From Planctomycetota bacterium (lineage in GTDB: Bacteria; Planctomycetota; Brocadiia; SM23-32), in the NCBI GenBank assembly GCA_030604585.1, contig JAUVVP010000019.1:1-11492 (forward strand): a stretch of 11,492 nucleotides of DNA. The letters run 5' to 3'. Each line of letters begins with the position of its first letter. Within the stretch, counting starts at the first letter, position 1. Positions 4,473 to 11,492 of this stretch are shown in pieces. Under the pieces are notes generated by a model that worked only from the letters and a program-made list of their open reading frames with translations, had not been told where the DNA came from and searched no databases. Made by a program: the position numbers and the translations under genes.

Positions 4473-6986
4473 GTGGATTCATTCATCACGGCAATATGCA
4501 TCGCGATACTGTGCGTCATAGCCTGCGCTCCGGCGCGGGCCCAAACGACGAGCCGCCAGGCCGTAGCGGGCCGTATTGACATCTACGTCGCCCACCAGGC
4601 CTTCGACCTCTCGCAGGCGAGAGGCTCGTCCGGGGCCGCGGTTGGACGCTGCCCCTGGCTCGGGGAAGGCAACGAGCTGACGGGCGTGAGCTGCCAGAAG
4701 AGCCTGGGCAAGGAATGGGAGCATATCTGGGTTGAGTTCGTCCCGGAGAAGGACGGCGAGGTGGACATTGACCTGCAGGGCGAATGGTACGAGAAACAGG
4801 GGGAGGAAGACATCCGGCTGGTCTGGGTGGACAATGTCACCGTGGAGGGGGCGGCGATTCGGAACGGCGACTTCGAGGAGGCCGGCGAAGACGGCCCGGT
4901 CGGGTGGCACTTCACCGGCAGATTCCCGCCGGCGCGATACAGCCGGGACGGTTCGGTGGCGCAAAGCGGCAGGGCCTGCGTCGCGGTCTGGTACGGGTCG
5001 CAGGCGCGGCAGACGTTCGCGGTCCGGGCGGGCCGGCGCTACCGCGTCGGCGCGTCCTTCCGCGTCCTGGACCCCGATCGCGTCCATGGGCCCGCAACGC
5101 TCAAGTCCGAGTACCCCATGGAGACCTACGGGCAGGAGTTGCGAGTGGTCTTCGCCACCCCGGAGGCAGCCCGGAAGGCCTTCGTTGAGGTCGAGCCCCT
5201 CTACAACGGCCATGCGTGGGCCGTCTCGTGCCGCTGGGACGACAACAACGTCGAGGACCTGCACATGCGCGACGTGATGGCCGCCCACGGCCACAGGGGG
5301 ACGTTCTACCTGAACGCTCCCCGGCGCGGGTTCGGGCGCGAGATCGGCGTGCAGTTGCTCGAAGGCGGCAACAGCATCGGCGGCCATTCGATGAGCCACC
5401 CGTTCCTTACGCTCGTCAGCAGGAACCGGCAGTTCTGGGAGGTGCTCGCAGTGCGCATGCAGTGGGAGGCCGCCACGGACCATCCGATCTGCAGCTACAG
5501 CTTCTCATTCTGCGATTTCCGCAGCGGCCCGGAGGCGAACGCCGTGCACCGCGACATTGCGCAGGCCCTCGGGCGCGCCGGCTACTACCACGTCGCCAAC
5601 GGCTGGTTCAACCGCACCCTGAGGACCGACCTCGAACTGAGCCCCATCCTCCCCTCGGACGGCGCCCCGATTGACGATGCCGCAGCCGGCTTCCTCGCCG
5701 ACGAGAACCACCGCAGGGACCACCCCCACATGAGCTACTCCATGCACGTCTGGTACAGGACGCCCGAGGCCTGGGCCAGGTTCGCAGACCACCTCGACGC
5801 ATACGGGCACCGGCCCGACTGGTGGTACTGCAACCAGAGCGAATACGCGGCCTACCGCTGGCAGTATCGCCGTGCCACGCTGCGTGAGACGCAGCGTTCC
5901 GGCAAGGAGCTGACGCTCCGGATAGACCGGCCCGTCCTGCGCGAACTGAACGACCCCGTGCCGCTGACGCTGGCGATCCGGGGCGTGGATGCCGACACGG
6001 TCGCCGGCGCGGAGTGCGATACGGCCGACGTGGAACTGGCCCGGCCGACGAATGGGGCGGCGCTCGTCAATGTCCACCACGACCGTACTCGACGCCTGCC
6101 TGCTGCCATCGGCCTGATCGAGAACGAAGACAATCACGGTGAACTGAGCAAAGGCGACGTTGCTTCCGACTTCCCCCAGGTCGGCGGCCTCCTGCATTTC
6201 CGCAACGGCAGACTGGAACTCCTGCTCGACAATCGCGGCGACGATGCGCTCGAGGACGTGACCGTGATCTACCGGCTTCCGCCGGCCTGGAAGGAGGGCG
6301 TGGTGCGCCGGCGTATGCCCGCCGTCAACGGCCGCTTCCAGGACAGTGTCACGCCAACGCTTCAGAAGGCGGACTACAAGTACAGGTCGGGGACGAGCTT
6401 CTACGGGGCCCAGGTGGACTTCACGCGGGCCGGCCAGGCGGGCCGCCTGCACTTGAGCTGCCGCGTGCCGAATCCCCGGCGTGACCCGTCGTATCCGCAG
6501 GGCGGCTTCCTTGTCTTCGGTCCCATCCCGGAAGAGGATTTCAGCGCCTCCGACGTCGAGGCGTCCGTCCGGGCGGGAACGGTGCTGACGAACCCACCGG
6601 TTTTGCCGGGAGGACGGGGGCTGCGCTGGCAGCCGGAGGACCCGAGCGCGCTTGAACTGCTGGATGTCGAGGTCGTGGCAACGTCTGGCATCTGGCACAA
6701 CCGGGATGAAACGCGCAGATACTACCTCCTCTACAGCGTGCTGCACTCCGACGCGGCGCAGAGGGCCGGCCTCCTGTACGGTGGCCCCTTCGTCGAGGCC
6801 ATCTACCTGAACGGCGAGCGGGCCGAGGGCCGGGACGTGGATCTGCGTCCCGGCGAGAACGAGTTCCTTATAGTGGCCGTGCTGGACGGCAGCCGGTTTC
6901 GGGCGGCGAATGCAGGCTGCTTCCTGCGCCTCACGAGCCCCGGCACGGGGGACCGCCTGACCAACATCCGGTTCGAGAGAGAATAA
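4473..6986 (+). CDS. Secreted polysaccharide deacetylase-like (NodB-fold) multidomain protein
   Basis: 837 residues from the GTG at 4473, chosen because AGGAGGT (4461-4467) sits five bases upstream and translation yields a textbook signal peptide (MDSFITAICIAILCVIACAP, then ARA|Q). A longer in-frame start at 4398 would overlap gdhA and bury that signal. Residues about 30-200 look like a beta-sandwich, carbohydrate-binding-type region (IRNGDFEEAGEDGPVGWHF, later QTFAVRAGRRYRVG). Residues about 245-500 form a NodB-type domain: SCRWDD (D256 putative base, D257 metal), GHRGTFYLN, and GGHSMSH (H305, H309 metal ligands), so the metal triad is intact. Residues about 500-837 are beta-rich and unassigned. 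NodB enzymes remove acetyl groups from amino sugars or xylan; the substrate here is unknown. Export places it in the periplasm or outside. Co-transcription with gdhA is inferred from the 25-bp gap. Confidence 0.82.
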   Translation: MDSFITAICIAILCVIACAPARAQTTSRQAVAGRIDIYVAHQAFDLSQARGSSGAAVGRCPWLGEGNELTGVSCQKSLGKEWEHIWVEFVPEKDGEVDIDLQGEWYEKQGEEDIRLVWVDNVTVEGAAIRNGDFEEAGEDGPVGWHFTGRFPPARYSRDGSVAQSGRACVAVWYGSQARQTFAVRAGRRYRVGASFRVLDPDRVHGPATLKSEYPMETYGQELRVVFATPEAARKAFVEVEPLYNGHAWAVSCRWDDNNVEDLHMRDVMAAHGHRGTFYLNAPRRGFGREIGVQLLEGGNSIGGHSMSHPFLTLVSRNRQFWEVLAVRMQWEAATDHPICSYSFSFCDFRSGPEANAVHRDIAQALGRAGYYHVANGWFNRTLRTDLELSPILPSDGAPIDDAAAGFLADENHRRDHPHMSYSMHVWYRTPEAWARFADHLDAYGHRPDWWYCNQSEYAAYRWQYRRATLRETQRSGKELTLRIDRPVLRELNDPVPLTLAIRGVDADTVAGAECDTADVELARPTNGAALVNVHHDRTRRLPAAIGLIENEDNHGELSKGDVASDFPQVGGLLHFRNGRLELLLDNRGDDALEDVTVIYRLPPAWKEGVVRRRMPAVNGRFQDSVTPTLQKADYKYRSGTSFYGAQVDFTRAGQAGRLHLSCRVPNPRRDPSYPQGGFLVFGPIPEEDFSASDVEASVRAGTVLTNPPVLPGGRGLRWQPEDPSALELLDVEVVATSGIWHNRDETRRYYLLYSVLHSDAAQRAGLLYGGPFVEAIYLNGERAEGRDVDLRPGENEFLIVAVLDGSRFRAANAGCFLRLTSPGTGDRLTNIRFERE

Positions 6987-7006
6987 CCCTCCGCACGCGC
7001 TCCGCC

Positions 7007-7025
7007 GGCATAGGTGTAGCCTTTT
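7007..7025 (+). terminator. Weak candidate terminator after the deacetylase-like gene
   Basis: GGC (7007-7009) with TA pairs with TAGCC (7017-7021) around a short loop, followed by TTTT. The stem is short with a bulged base, so it is marginal. Confidence 0.25.
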
Positions 7026-7038
7026 CGCGTCCCTGCGG

Positions 7039-7044
7039 TATAAT
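7039..7044 (+). promoter_or_regulatory. Candidate -10 box of the sensor-kinase-like gene
   Basis: A perfect TATAAT 56 bp before the ATG at 7101, but no recognisable -35 hexamer 16-18 bp upstream (GTAGCC at 17 bp). An activator or extended contacts may be needed. Confidence 0.5.
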
Positions 7045-7100
7045 AGAAGCCGATTCCGCGCCGGTTGAGACGAGAAGTCCTGCGGGGGACCCCCTGCACT

Positions 7101-9071
7101 ATGACATTTCTGCGCAAGCTGATACTCACCTTCACGTTGCTGGCGTTCCTGCCGCTCCTGTTGATGGCCGGCGTTCTGTTGGGGAGCCAGAGGCTGCGCC
7201 TGCTGGAGGTCGGCCGCGAGCATGTCCACAGCATGGCTGCGCACACGGCCAGGCGGCTCGACCTCCTGTTGGAACGCACCGTCGAGCAGGTCGAGCAATT
7301 CGGCCTGTCGCAGAGCCTGGCCACGGAACTGGAGGCGGCGAACCGGAGCTATGAGGGGCTGAGCGAGCAGGACGCACGCAGGCGGCTCCTTGCGCTGGAT
7401 GCCGAATGGCTCAGCGTCACTGACCCGTCCGAGTCCGAGATCGTTCAGCGATGCCTCAACAACGCCGCCGCGGACCAACTGTGCCTGTTTCGGACGTGCG
7501 CCCCCGAACGCTTTGCAGAGATCATGCTCACGGATCGGGCCGGCGCGCTGCATGCGGCAACCAACGTGACCACAGATTACTACCAGGCCGACGAGGAATG
7601 GTGGCAGCATGCGTTTGCCGGCGGGAAGGGCCGCACCTTCGTCGGCGAAATAGGCTACGACGCCAGCGCCGGGGTCTTTTCGGTGGACGTTGCAGCCCCC
7701 GTGCGGAACGAGGCTGCAGAGGTCGTGGGAATCCTGAAGATATCCCACGATGTCAACGCCCTCTTCGAGATAGTGGGCGAGCTGAGAACCGGCCGGACCG
7801 GCAAGGGCCACCTTGTCAACGCCGCGGGCAGGACGGTTTTCGCGGCAGCGGCCCGACCGGACTTCGAACAGTTCGGCGCGCAGACGATGGCAGCGTTTCG
7901 CGCCGAAGCTGACGGCGTCTTCGTTGGCCGCGTCGGGCAGGCAGAGGAGAAGCAGGTGGTCGGTTTCGCCGCGCTCGAGAGCACCTCGCCGGACGGCAAG
8001 GCCAGCGTCGGCGACGCACCCTGGTTCGCCGTCCTGACGCAGTCGGCGGCGGAGGTGTACGCCCCTTACCGGCGGGCATTCCTCTGGACCGTGGTCGTGC
8101 TTCTGCTGCCGCTGGCCGGACTGGTACTGCTGGCCGCCTACCTGAAGAAGTCCCTGGTGGCGCCCATCGGCGCCCTGCACTGGGCTACCGAGCAGATGGC
8201 CGCCGGGCACCTGGACGTGCGGGTGCAGATCGGCCAGGGGGACGAGATGCAGGACGTGGGCTATCAGTTCAACCGCATGGCCGCCGCCCTCCAGCGACAC
8301 GAGGAAGAGCAACGACTGGAGATACGGCGCCGCACCGACGAACTGCGGCAGACGGACATGCAGGCGCGCAGGGTCCGCGAGGCCATGTCCGCCGAGATGA
8401 ACAGTATCGCCGAGGGTATGCGCCAGGCCCTGGACCAGATGAGGCAGGCCTCCGAGGAAGGGCTCGACGTGCGGGAGAACCTCCAACTGGCCAGCGAGGC
8501 ATGGATGACGGTACGGGCGTTCGCCGAGGACCTGGACGACCTGTGCAAGGTGGAAAGCGGCCGCATGCGGCTGGAGCTACAAGAGGTGCGCTTCGGCGAG
8601 GTGCTCGAGTCAGCTCGCAGGGTCCTTGCGGGGCTCCTTCGGCGCTATCAGGTCGAGCTCGAGTTCCCCGCTGAGGCCATGGAGCTTTGCCTGGTGGCCG
8701 ACCCGCCCAAACTCAAGCAGGTTCTCTACGCCCTGCTGTCTAACGCGGTGAAGTTCGGCGGCCCGGGCTCCACCGTCAGCGTTTCGGCGCGCCGAGATGC
8801 CGACGCAACGGTGATCGGGGTCCACGACGAGGGGCCCGGCATCAGGCCGGAACGGCAGGAGGCGATCTTCGACCCTCTCCTTGGTCCCTCCCCCCAGGCC
8901 CGGACGGGCGCCGAGAACATCGGCCTGGGCCTGTCCATAGCGAAGCAGTTGGTGGAACTGCATGGGGGCAGCATCTGGGTGGAAAGCGCGCCCGGAAGCG
9001 GCAGCACCTTCTACGTCCGCCTGCCTGACCGGGACCTGCCGGAGCAAGGGCAGTCGGAAACCGATGGCTGA
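7101..9071 (+). CDS. Cache-HAMP sensor histidine kinase homologue without the phospho-accepting histidine
   Basis: 656 residues from the ATG at 7101, with GGGGGA at 7084-7089. The TTG at 7065 would add 12 unlikely residues before the first membrane helix. Order: TM helix about 5-28; extracytoplasmic double-Cache sensor about 30-325 (TDRAGALHAATN, EEWWQHAFAGGKG, then SVDVAAPV and VVGILKISHD); TM helix about 326-348; HAMP about 349-400; coiled coil; DHp helices about 425-490; HATPase about 530-642. The ATPase boxes are present: N-box LLSNAVKF (N548), G1 DEGPGI (D576), G2 IGLGLSIAKQ. In the DHp helix, however, the expected MSHELRTP reads MSAEMNSI, so the histidine is alanine (A431) and the Arg-Thr-Pro is also lost. 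The X-region DLDDLCKVESGRM aligns normally, which fixes the register. No response regulator lies nearby. It may act as a non-phosphorylating partner or ligand sensor. Confidence 0.88.
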   Translation: MTFLRKLILTFTLLAFLPLLLMAGVLLGSQRLRLLEVGREHVHSMAAHTARRLDLLLERTVEQVEQFGLSQSLATELEAANRSYEGLSEQDARRRLLALDAEWLSVTDPSESEIVQRCLNNAAADQLCLFRTCAPERFAEIMLTDRAGALHAATNVTTDYYQADEEWWQHAFAGGKGRTFVGEIGYDASAGVFSVDVAAPVRNEAAEVVGILKISHDVNALFEIVGELRTGRTGKGHLVNAAGRTVFAAAARPDFEQFGAQTMAAFRAEADGVFVGRVGQAEEKQVVGFAALESTSPDGKASVGDAPWFAVLTQSAAEVYAPYRRAFLWTVVVLLLPLAGLVLLAAYLKKSLVAPIGALHWATEQMAAGHLDVRVQIGQGDEMQDVGYQFNRMAAALQRHEEEQRLEIRRRTDELRQTDMQARRVREAMSAEMNSIAEGMRQALDQMRQASEEGLDVRENLQLASEAWMTVRAFAEDLDDLCKVESGRMRLELQEVRFGEVLESARRVLAGLLRRYQVELEFPAEAMELCLVADPPKLKQVLYALLSNAVKFGGPGSTVSVSARRDADATVIGVHDEGPGIRPERQEAIFDPLLGPSPQARTGAENIGLGLSIAKQLVELHGGSIWVESAPGSGSTFYVRLPDRDLPEQGQSETDG

Positions 9072-9090
9072 CGCCACCGGTTAGTGCGCC

Positions 9091-9113
9091 GAGCCGAAGC
9101 GCCGCCTCGGCTC
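9091..9113. terminator. Candidate hairpin between convergent genes
   Basis: GAGCCGA (9091-9097) pairs perfectly with TCGGCTC (9107-9113) around a 9-base loop, between the stop of the sensor gene and the minus-strand small gene, whose TGA lies at the hairpin's right end. No T-tract follows on either strand, so it may be an attenuating structure rather than a true intrinsic terminator. Confidence 0.35.
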
Positions 9114-9330
9114 AATCGCCCGAGAGGGTGCCCAACTCCCGCTGTGCGGCCAGCAGGTCTATCATGATCCGGTTCTGGACGGAAATGGCCAGAAGCAATT
9201 GGCACGTGGCCTGTAGGTACCTGAGCTGGCGCACGTCGTAATCTTCGCGGAACTCGGCATCCGCCATGTAGCCTTCCGCCAGCTCCACCATCTCGTCAGC
9301 CTGCGCTGCCCGTTCGTCAGTCTCTGCCAT
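9112..9330 (-). CDS. Small acidic hypothetical protein
   Basis: 72 residues, starting MAETDERAAQADEMVELAEG and ending in a helical segment (LLLAISVQNRIMIDLLAAQREL). It appears to be all-helical and acidic, with an amphipathic C-terminal half that could mediate oligomerisation. There is no signal peptide, and I recognise no family. A purine-rich AGAGAG lies just upstream of the ATG. It starts 38 bp after the stop of the metallophosphoesterase on the same strand, so the two are probably co-transcribed. Position and sensible composition support it as a gene; function is unknown. Confidence 0.6.
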   Translation of the reverse strand: MAETDERAAQADEMVELAEGYMADAEFREDYDVRQLRYLQATCQLLLAISVQNRIMIDLLAAQRELGTLSGD

Positions 9331-9368
9331 CGTTTCTCTCTGTTGAGCGTACTGTTGGGGGACGGGGC

Positions 9369-10139
9369 CTAAAGCCCGACCGTCAGCCGGTCGCCGAGGC
9401 TATCCGGGATGTCCGGCTGCTCCTTGATCTTCTTCATAGTGATGCCGACATCATAAGGGATGCGGCGGATCTGCACCAACTGACTGACAATGCGGAAGGT
9501 CATGTCTTCTTCGCTGATGTAGGAGAACCTGTACCAGGCGTCCTTCATGCTGGCGAAGCTCGCCCGCCAGTTCCTGTCCCGCGGCTGGCCGACACTGCCG
9601 GGGTTGACCAGACGCGAGATGCGCATGGGTATGTGGCTGTGTCCGACGACCAGGATGTGCCCCTTGATCTGCTCGCCGGCCTCCTGCCGTATCGAGCCGG
9701 GCAGCATGTATTCGTTCAGCATCTCCGCCTTCGTGCCGGGTTTGCCGTGCACGATGTTCAAGCCGTGTTGGCTTATCTCATAGGGCAGTTCGCGCAGGAA
9801 GCGCTTGTTCTCCTCGGTCAGCACGCTGTTGGTCCAACGGGAGGCGGCCCGGGCGGCGGTGTTCTTCTGCTCGAAGAGCCGCCGGCACAGCTCCCTATCC
9901 TCCTCGGAGAAGCCCTTGTCGTCCGAATCCACACGGTCCAGATTGGCACAGACGTAATCATGGTTGCCCTGGACGCATTTGACGCCGTGCTCGCGCATCA
10001 GCTCACAGCACTCGTTGGGGTTGGGCCCGTAGCCAACGATGTCGCCGGCACAGTAGATGTCACTGGCCTCGCCGATCTCGCGTAGAACGGCCCGGAGGGC
10101 TTCCAGGTTGCTGTGAATGTCTGAAATGACCGCAAGCAT
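9369..10139 (-). CDS. Metallophosphoesterase, YfcE/MJ0936-like phosphodiesterase family
   Basis: A 256-residue calcineurin-fold phosphoesterase with the complete set of dinuclear metal-binding motifs: SDIHSN (D7, H9), GDIVGYGP (D33), GNHD (N59, H60), IVHG (H131) and GHSH (H167, H169), followed by NPGSVGQPRDRN (179-190), which is common in this group. Members hydrolyse phosphodiesters or phosphomonoesters on varied, often unknown, substrates in the cytoplasm. The length fits the bacterial YfcE-like proteins plus a C-terminal extension of about 60 residues (from about 198 on). The start ATG has only a weak ribosome-binding site (CCAGG very close to the ATG); no better in-frame start is visible. 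It is the likely first gene of a two-gene unit with the 72-residue protein downstream. Confidence 0.92.
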   Translation of the reverse strand: MLAVISDIHSNLEALRAVLREIGEASDIYCAGDIVGYGPNPNECCELMREHGVKCVQGNHDYVCANLDRVDSDDKGFSEEDRELCRRLFEQKNTAARAASRWTNSVLTEENKRFLRELPYEISQHGLNIVHGKPGTKAEMLNEYMLPGSIRQEAGEQIKGHILVVGHSHIPMRISRLVNPGSVGQPRDRNWRASFASMKDAWYRFSYISEEDMTFRIVSQLVQIRRIPYDVGITMKKIKEQPDIPDSLGDRLTVGL

Positions 10140-10229
10140 GGCCTGGCCGCGTAAACTGCGTTCCGCGCGGCGACGCGTCCCACCGGGCGAACGGTCGGTC
10201 CTGCGCGGCAGTCACGATGTCAGGGCTTC

Positions 10230-10259
10230 ATCGTAACAGACAACGAGAGCTTGACGCAA
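10230..10259 (-). promoter_or_regulatory. Candidate promoter of the metallophosphoesterase gene
   Basis: On the minus strand: TTGCGT (10259-10254), an 18-bp spacer, then TACGAT (10235-10230). It lies about 90 bp upstream of the ATG and just after the terminator of the preceding gene. The match is moderate. Confidence 0.4.
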
Positions 10260-10262
10260 ATC

Positions 10263-10286
10263 AAAAAAGCCCCGCAGGCTACGGGC
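10263..10286 (-). terminator. Rho-independent terminator of the isomerase-like genes
   Basis: On the minus strand, GCCCG (10286-10282) pairs with CGGGGC (10274-10269) with one bulged G, or alternatively AGCC with GGCT. It is followed by TTTTTT (10268-10263). It lies about 60 bp after the stop of the gene at 10348. Confidence 0.7.
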
Positions 10287-10347
10287 ATCGAAGGCCGGAC
10301 GGTTGGAGAGCATCTTCCGGGAGCGCCGCCGTGCGGGAAGCCCGCTC

Positions 10348-11154
10348 TCATTCAAGCGCGGAGGCAACAAGGTCGCGCAGTCCCCTTATGTCATCGGCGA
10401 CGTCCATCTCGTCGCTTTCCAGGTATTCGATGGATACGTCGCCCGCGTAGCCCTGGTCCCGCAGGCTGCCCAGCAGCCAGTCGAAGTCCACTGCGCCCTC
10501 GCCCAGATGGACCTGCATCCTGCCGGGCGCCGCGTCTCGCAGGTGGACGTGCGCCGCCCGTTCGAGCAGCGGCAGCGTCTCGCGCAGGTCAACCCCGCTC
10601 ATGGCGAAGTGGCTCGGGTCATAGGCGACCGACAGCCAGGGGGCTTCGTCCAGAAGGCGCAGGGCGTCCGGCAGCGATTCAAAGGCCGAACGGACGTGGC
10701 ATTCGAGCGCCAACGTTAATCCGGCCGGCTCTGCGATTGCCGCCATCTCCTGAAGTGAGGCCACGCTGTCGCGGAACACCTGCTCGGCGGGCCGCCCGTC
10801 AAGTCCCGTCAGCGATGGTTGCACCCCGCTGACGGCCACGCCGTAGAGGCCGGCGAAACGGGCGAGCGCCGCAACCTCCCGGCGGCGCTGCTCGCAGGCT
10901 TCGGCCGAGCGGTCGTGCAGCAGCACGCTCAGCCCCGCGTTAAGGGCGATCGGCCGGACGCCGTTCTCCTGAAGGAGGGCGTCCAAGCGCGCGGTCGTGC
11001 CGTCCCAGTCGTTGACCAGGTCCGTCGGGTTCACGTGCACCCATCCTTCAATGACGAGCAGGTCCGCCTCGGCGAAGCCCAGCTCCCGCACGCCGCACAC
11101 GGCCTCTTCCAGCGGCGAACGACAGAACGCAGCCGTCGAACACGCTATCCTCAT
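10348..11154 (-). CDS. Sugar phosphate isomerase/epimerase-like TIM-barrel protein
   Basis: 268 residues of the xylose-isomerase-like TIM-barrel superfamily (AP endonuclease family 2 fold). Likely metal ligands sit at the ends of successive barrel strands: E151 in LALECH, D179 in AYDPSHF (with H182), H204 in HVHLRDA and E243 in SIEYLE. This is the Glu-Asp-His-Glu arrangement of the family. Members isomerise or epimerise sugars, inositols or hydroxypyruvate; the substrate cannot be told from the sequence. No signal peptide, so it should be cytoplasmic. GGGAGGA lies eight bases before the ATG. It is 80 bp downstream of a related gene on the same strand, suggesting an operon or a duplicated pair, and a T6 terminator ends the unit. 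Confidence 0.88.
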   Translation of the reverse strand: MRIACSTAAFCRSPLEEAVCGVRELGFAEADLLVIEGWVHVNPTDLVNDWDGTTARLDALLQENGVRPIALNAGLSVLLHDRSAEACEQRRREVAALARFAGLYGVAVSGVQPSLTGLDGRPAEQVFRDSVASLQEMAAIAEPAGLTLALECHVRSAFESLPDALRLLDEAPWLSVAYDPSHFAMSGVDLRETLPLLERAAHVHLRDAAPGRMQVHLGEGAVDFDWLLGSLRDQGYAGDVSIEYLESDEMDVADDIRGLRDLVASALE

Positions 11155-11199
11155 CTCTGCGGTCCTCCCTTCAGAGCGTTTCCTTCTTCGATGCAGGCG

Positions 11200-11243
11200 G
11201 CGCCCGAGAAACTCAGAGGCCGCGCCCGAGGAACTCAGAGGCC
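11200..11243. repeat. Tandem duplication of a 22-bp unit over the stop codon
   Basis: GCGCCCGAGAAACTCAGAGGCC (11200-11221) and the same sequence with one A-to-G change (11222-11243) lie head to tail. On the minus strand the unit contains GGCCTCTGA, the final codons and stop of the upstream isomerase-like gene, so a second copy of the stop region lies just after the real one. Confidence 0.85.
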
Positions 11244-11492
11244 GCGCACGAACTCGACGGCCTTCTCGAGGACCTCGACCTGGTCCATCCCTTCCACGGG
11301 GTCAATCTCGAGGACCATGGCCAGCCTATCGGGGGCCGGGGAGCGCTCCCGAAGTATCCTGTGGACTTCGCGCAAGCCCACGTCCCCGCTGCCCGGCACG
11401 GCGCCCCGGAGCTCGAAGTGCAGGGGCCTGGCCTGCTTGTTGGGGCGAACGTAGTGGTCCTTGAAGTGCGTGCCGATGACGTACGGAGCGGC
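11235..11492 (-). CDS. Second sugar isomerase/epimerase-like TIM-barrel protein (C-terminal part; start outside window)
   Basis: The minus strand is open from the right edge to a TGA at 11235-11237, giving 85 residues. The end of a xylose-isomerase-like barrel is recognisable: VIGTHFKDHYV (the H-x-KD strand-end motif), GAVPGSGDVGLREVHRILRE (the G-G-V-l...v segment), MVLEIDPVEG (the glutamate ligand strand) and a closing helix VLEKAVEFVRGL. It lies upstream of, and on the same strand as, the complete isomerase-like gene, probably in the same operon. The two are clearly not recent duplicates in their C-terminal parts. The 3' end is affected by a 22-bp tandem duplication. Confidence 0.8.
   Translation of the reverse strand, partial: AAPYVIGTHFKDHYVRPNKQARPLHFELRGAVPGSGDVGLREVHRILRERSPAPDRLAMVLEIDPVEGMDQVEVLEKAVEFVRGL

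Noticed and set aside
5505..8486. A 993-codon open frame on the minus strand
   Set aside because: It lies antisense to the NodB-type and sensor-kinase genes and spans their intergenic gap. Its composition is that of a GC-rich codon shadow, with no recognisable domain.
1..11492. tRNA or rRNA genes, or riboswitches
   Set aside because: On reading both strands I saw no GTTCGA-type T-arm with a matching acceptor stem, no rRNA signature blocks and no recognisable riboswitch core.

Overview
The window is high-GC bacterial DNA. It encodes a PEP-CTERM surface protein with a choice-of-anchor L domain, a secreted NodB-type deacetylase, two adjacent xylose-isomerase-like TIM-barrel proteins and an NALKHGL-type small protein, in a setting full of palindromic repeats. 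Together these suggest Planctomycetota or a relative (PVC group), probably an environmental genome. This assignment is inference from gene content; no marker gene is present.

Layout. (1) 1-590: 3' end of a PEP-CTERM secreted protein, closed by a strong GNRA-loop terminator. (2) 582-785, minus strand: two short gene relics in one frame, a C-terminal scrap of an NtrC-type sigma-54 activator and the C-terminal tail of PurF, joined across a TAG codon. (3) 781-1600: a consensus promoter placed so that its transcript should begin at an ATG, driving two small unrecognised genes (816-1262 and 1274-1600). (4) 1601-2520: a gene-free repeat island. It holds a 151-bp element with TA-ended inverted termini and three abutting perfect hairpins, followed by two 138-bp copies, one mismatch apart, of an imperfect palindrome. 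(5) 2521-2955: a short KaiC/RecA-like protein that has lost its P-loop and catalytic glutamates. (6) 3115-6986: a near-consensus promoter drives glutamate dehydrogenase (gdhA) and, 25 bp downstream, a signal-peptide-bearing polysaccharide deacetylase-like protein. (7) 7101-9071: a Cache-HAMP sensor kinase homologue with an intact ATPase domain but alanine in place of the phospho-accepting histidine. (8) 9112-11492, minus strand: a small unknown protein, a metallophosphoesterase, a terminator, a sugar-phosphate isomerase/epimerase-like protein and the C-terminal end of a second one.

How the parts relate. The outer parts are ordinary metabolism and surface functions: ammonium/glutamate balance, secreted carbohydrate processing and isomerase-like TIM barrels. 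The 582-2955 stretch looks like an accessory zone with gene relics, mobile palindromes, unrecognised small genes and a decayed ATPase. The three most unusual items are the triple-hairpin element, the non-ATPase KaiC homologue and the histidine-less sensor kinase. I do not see an obvious complete new defence or biosynthetic system.
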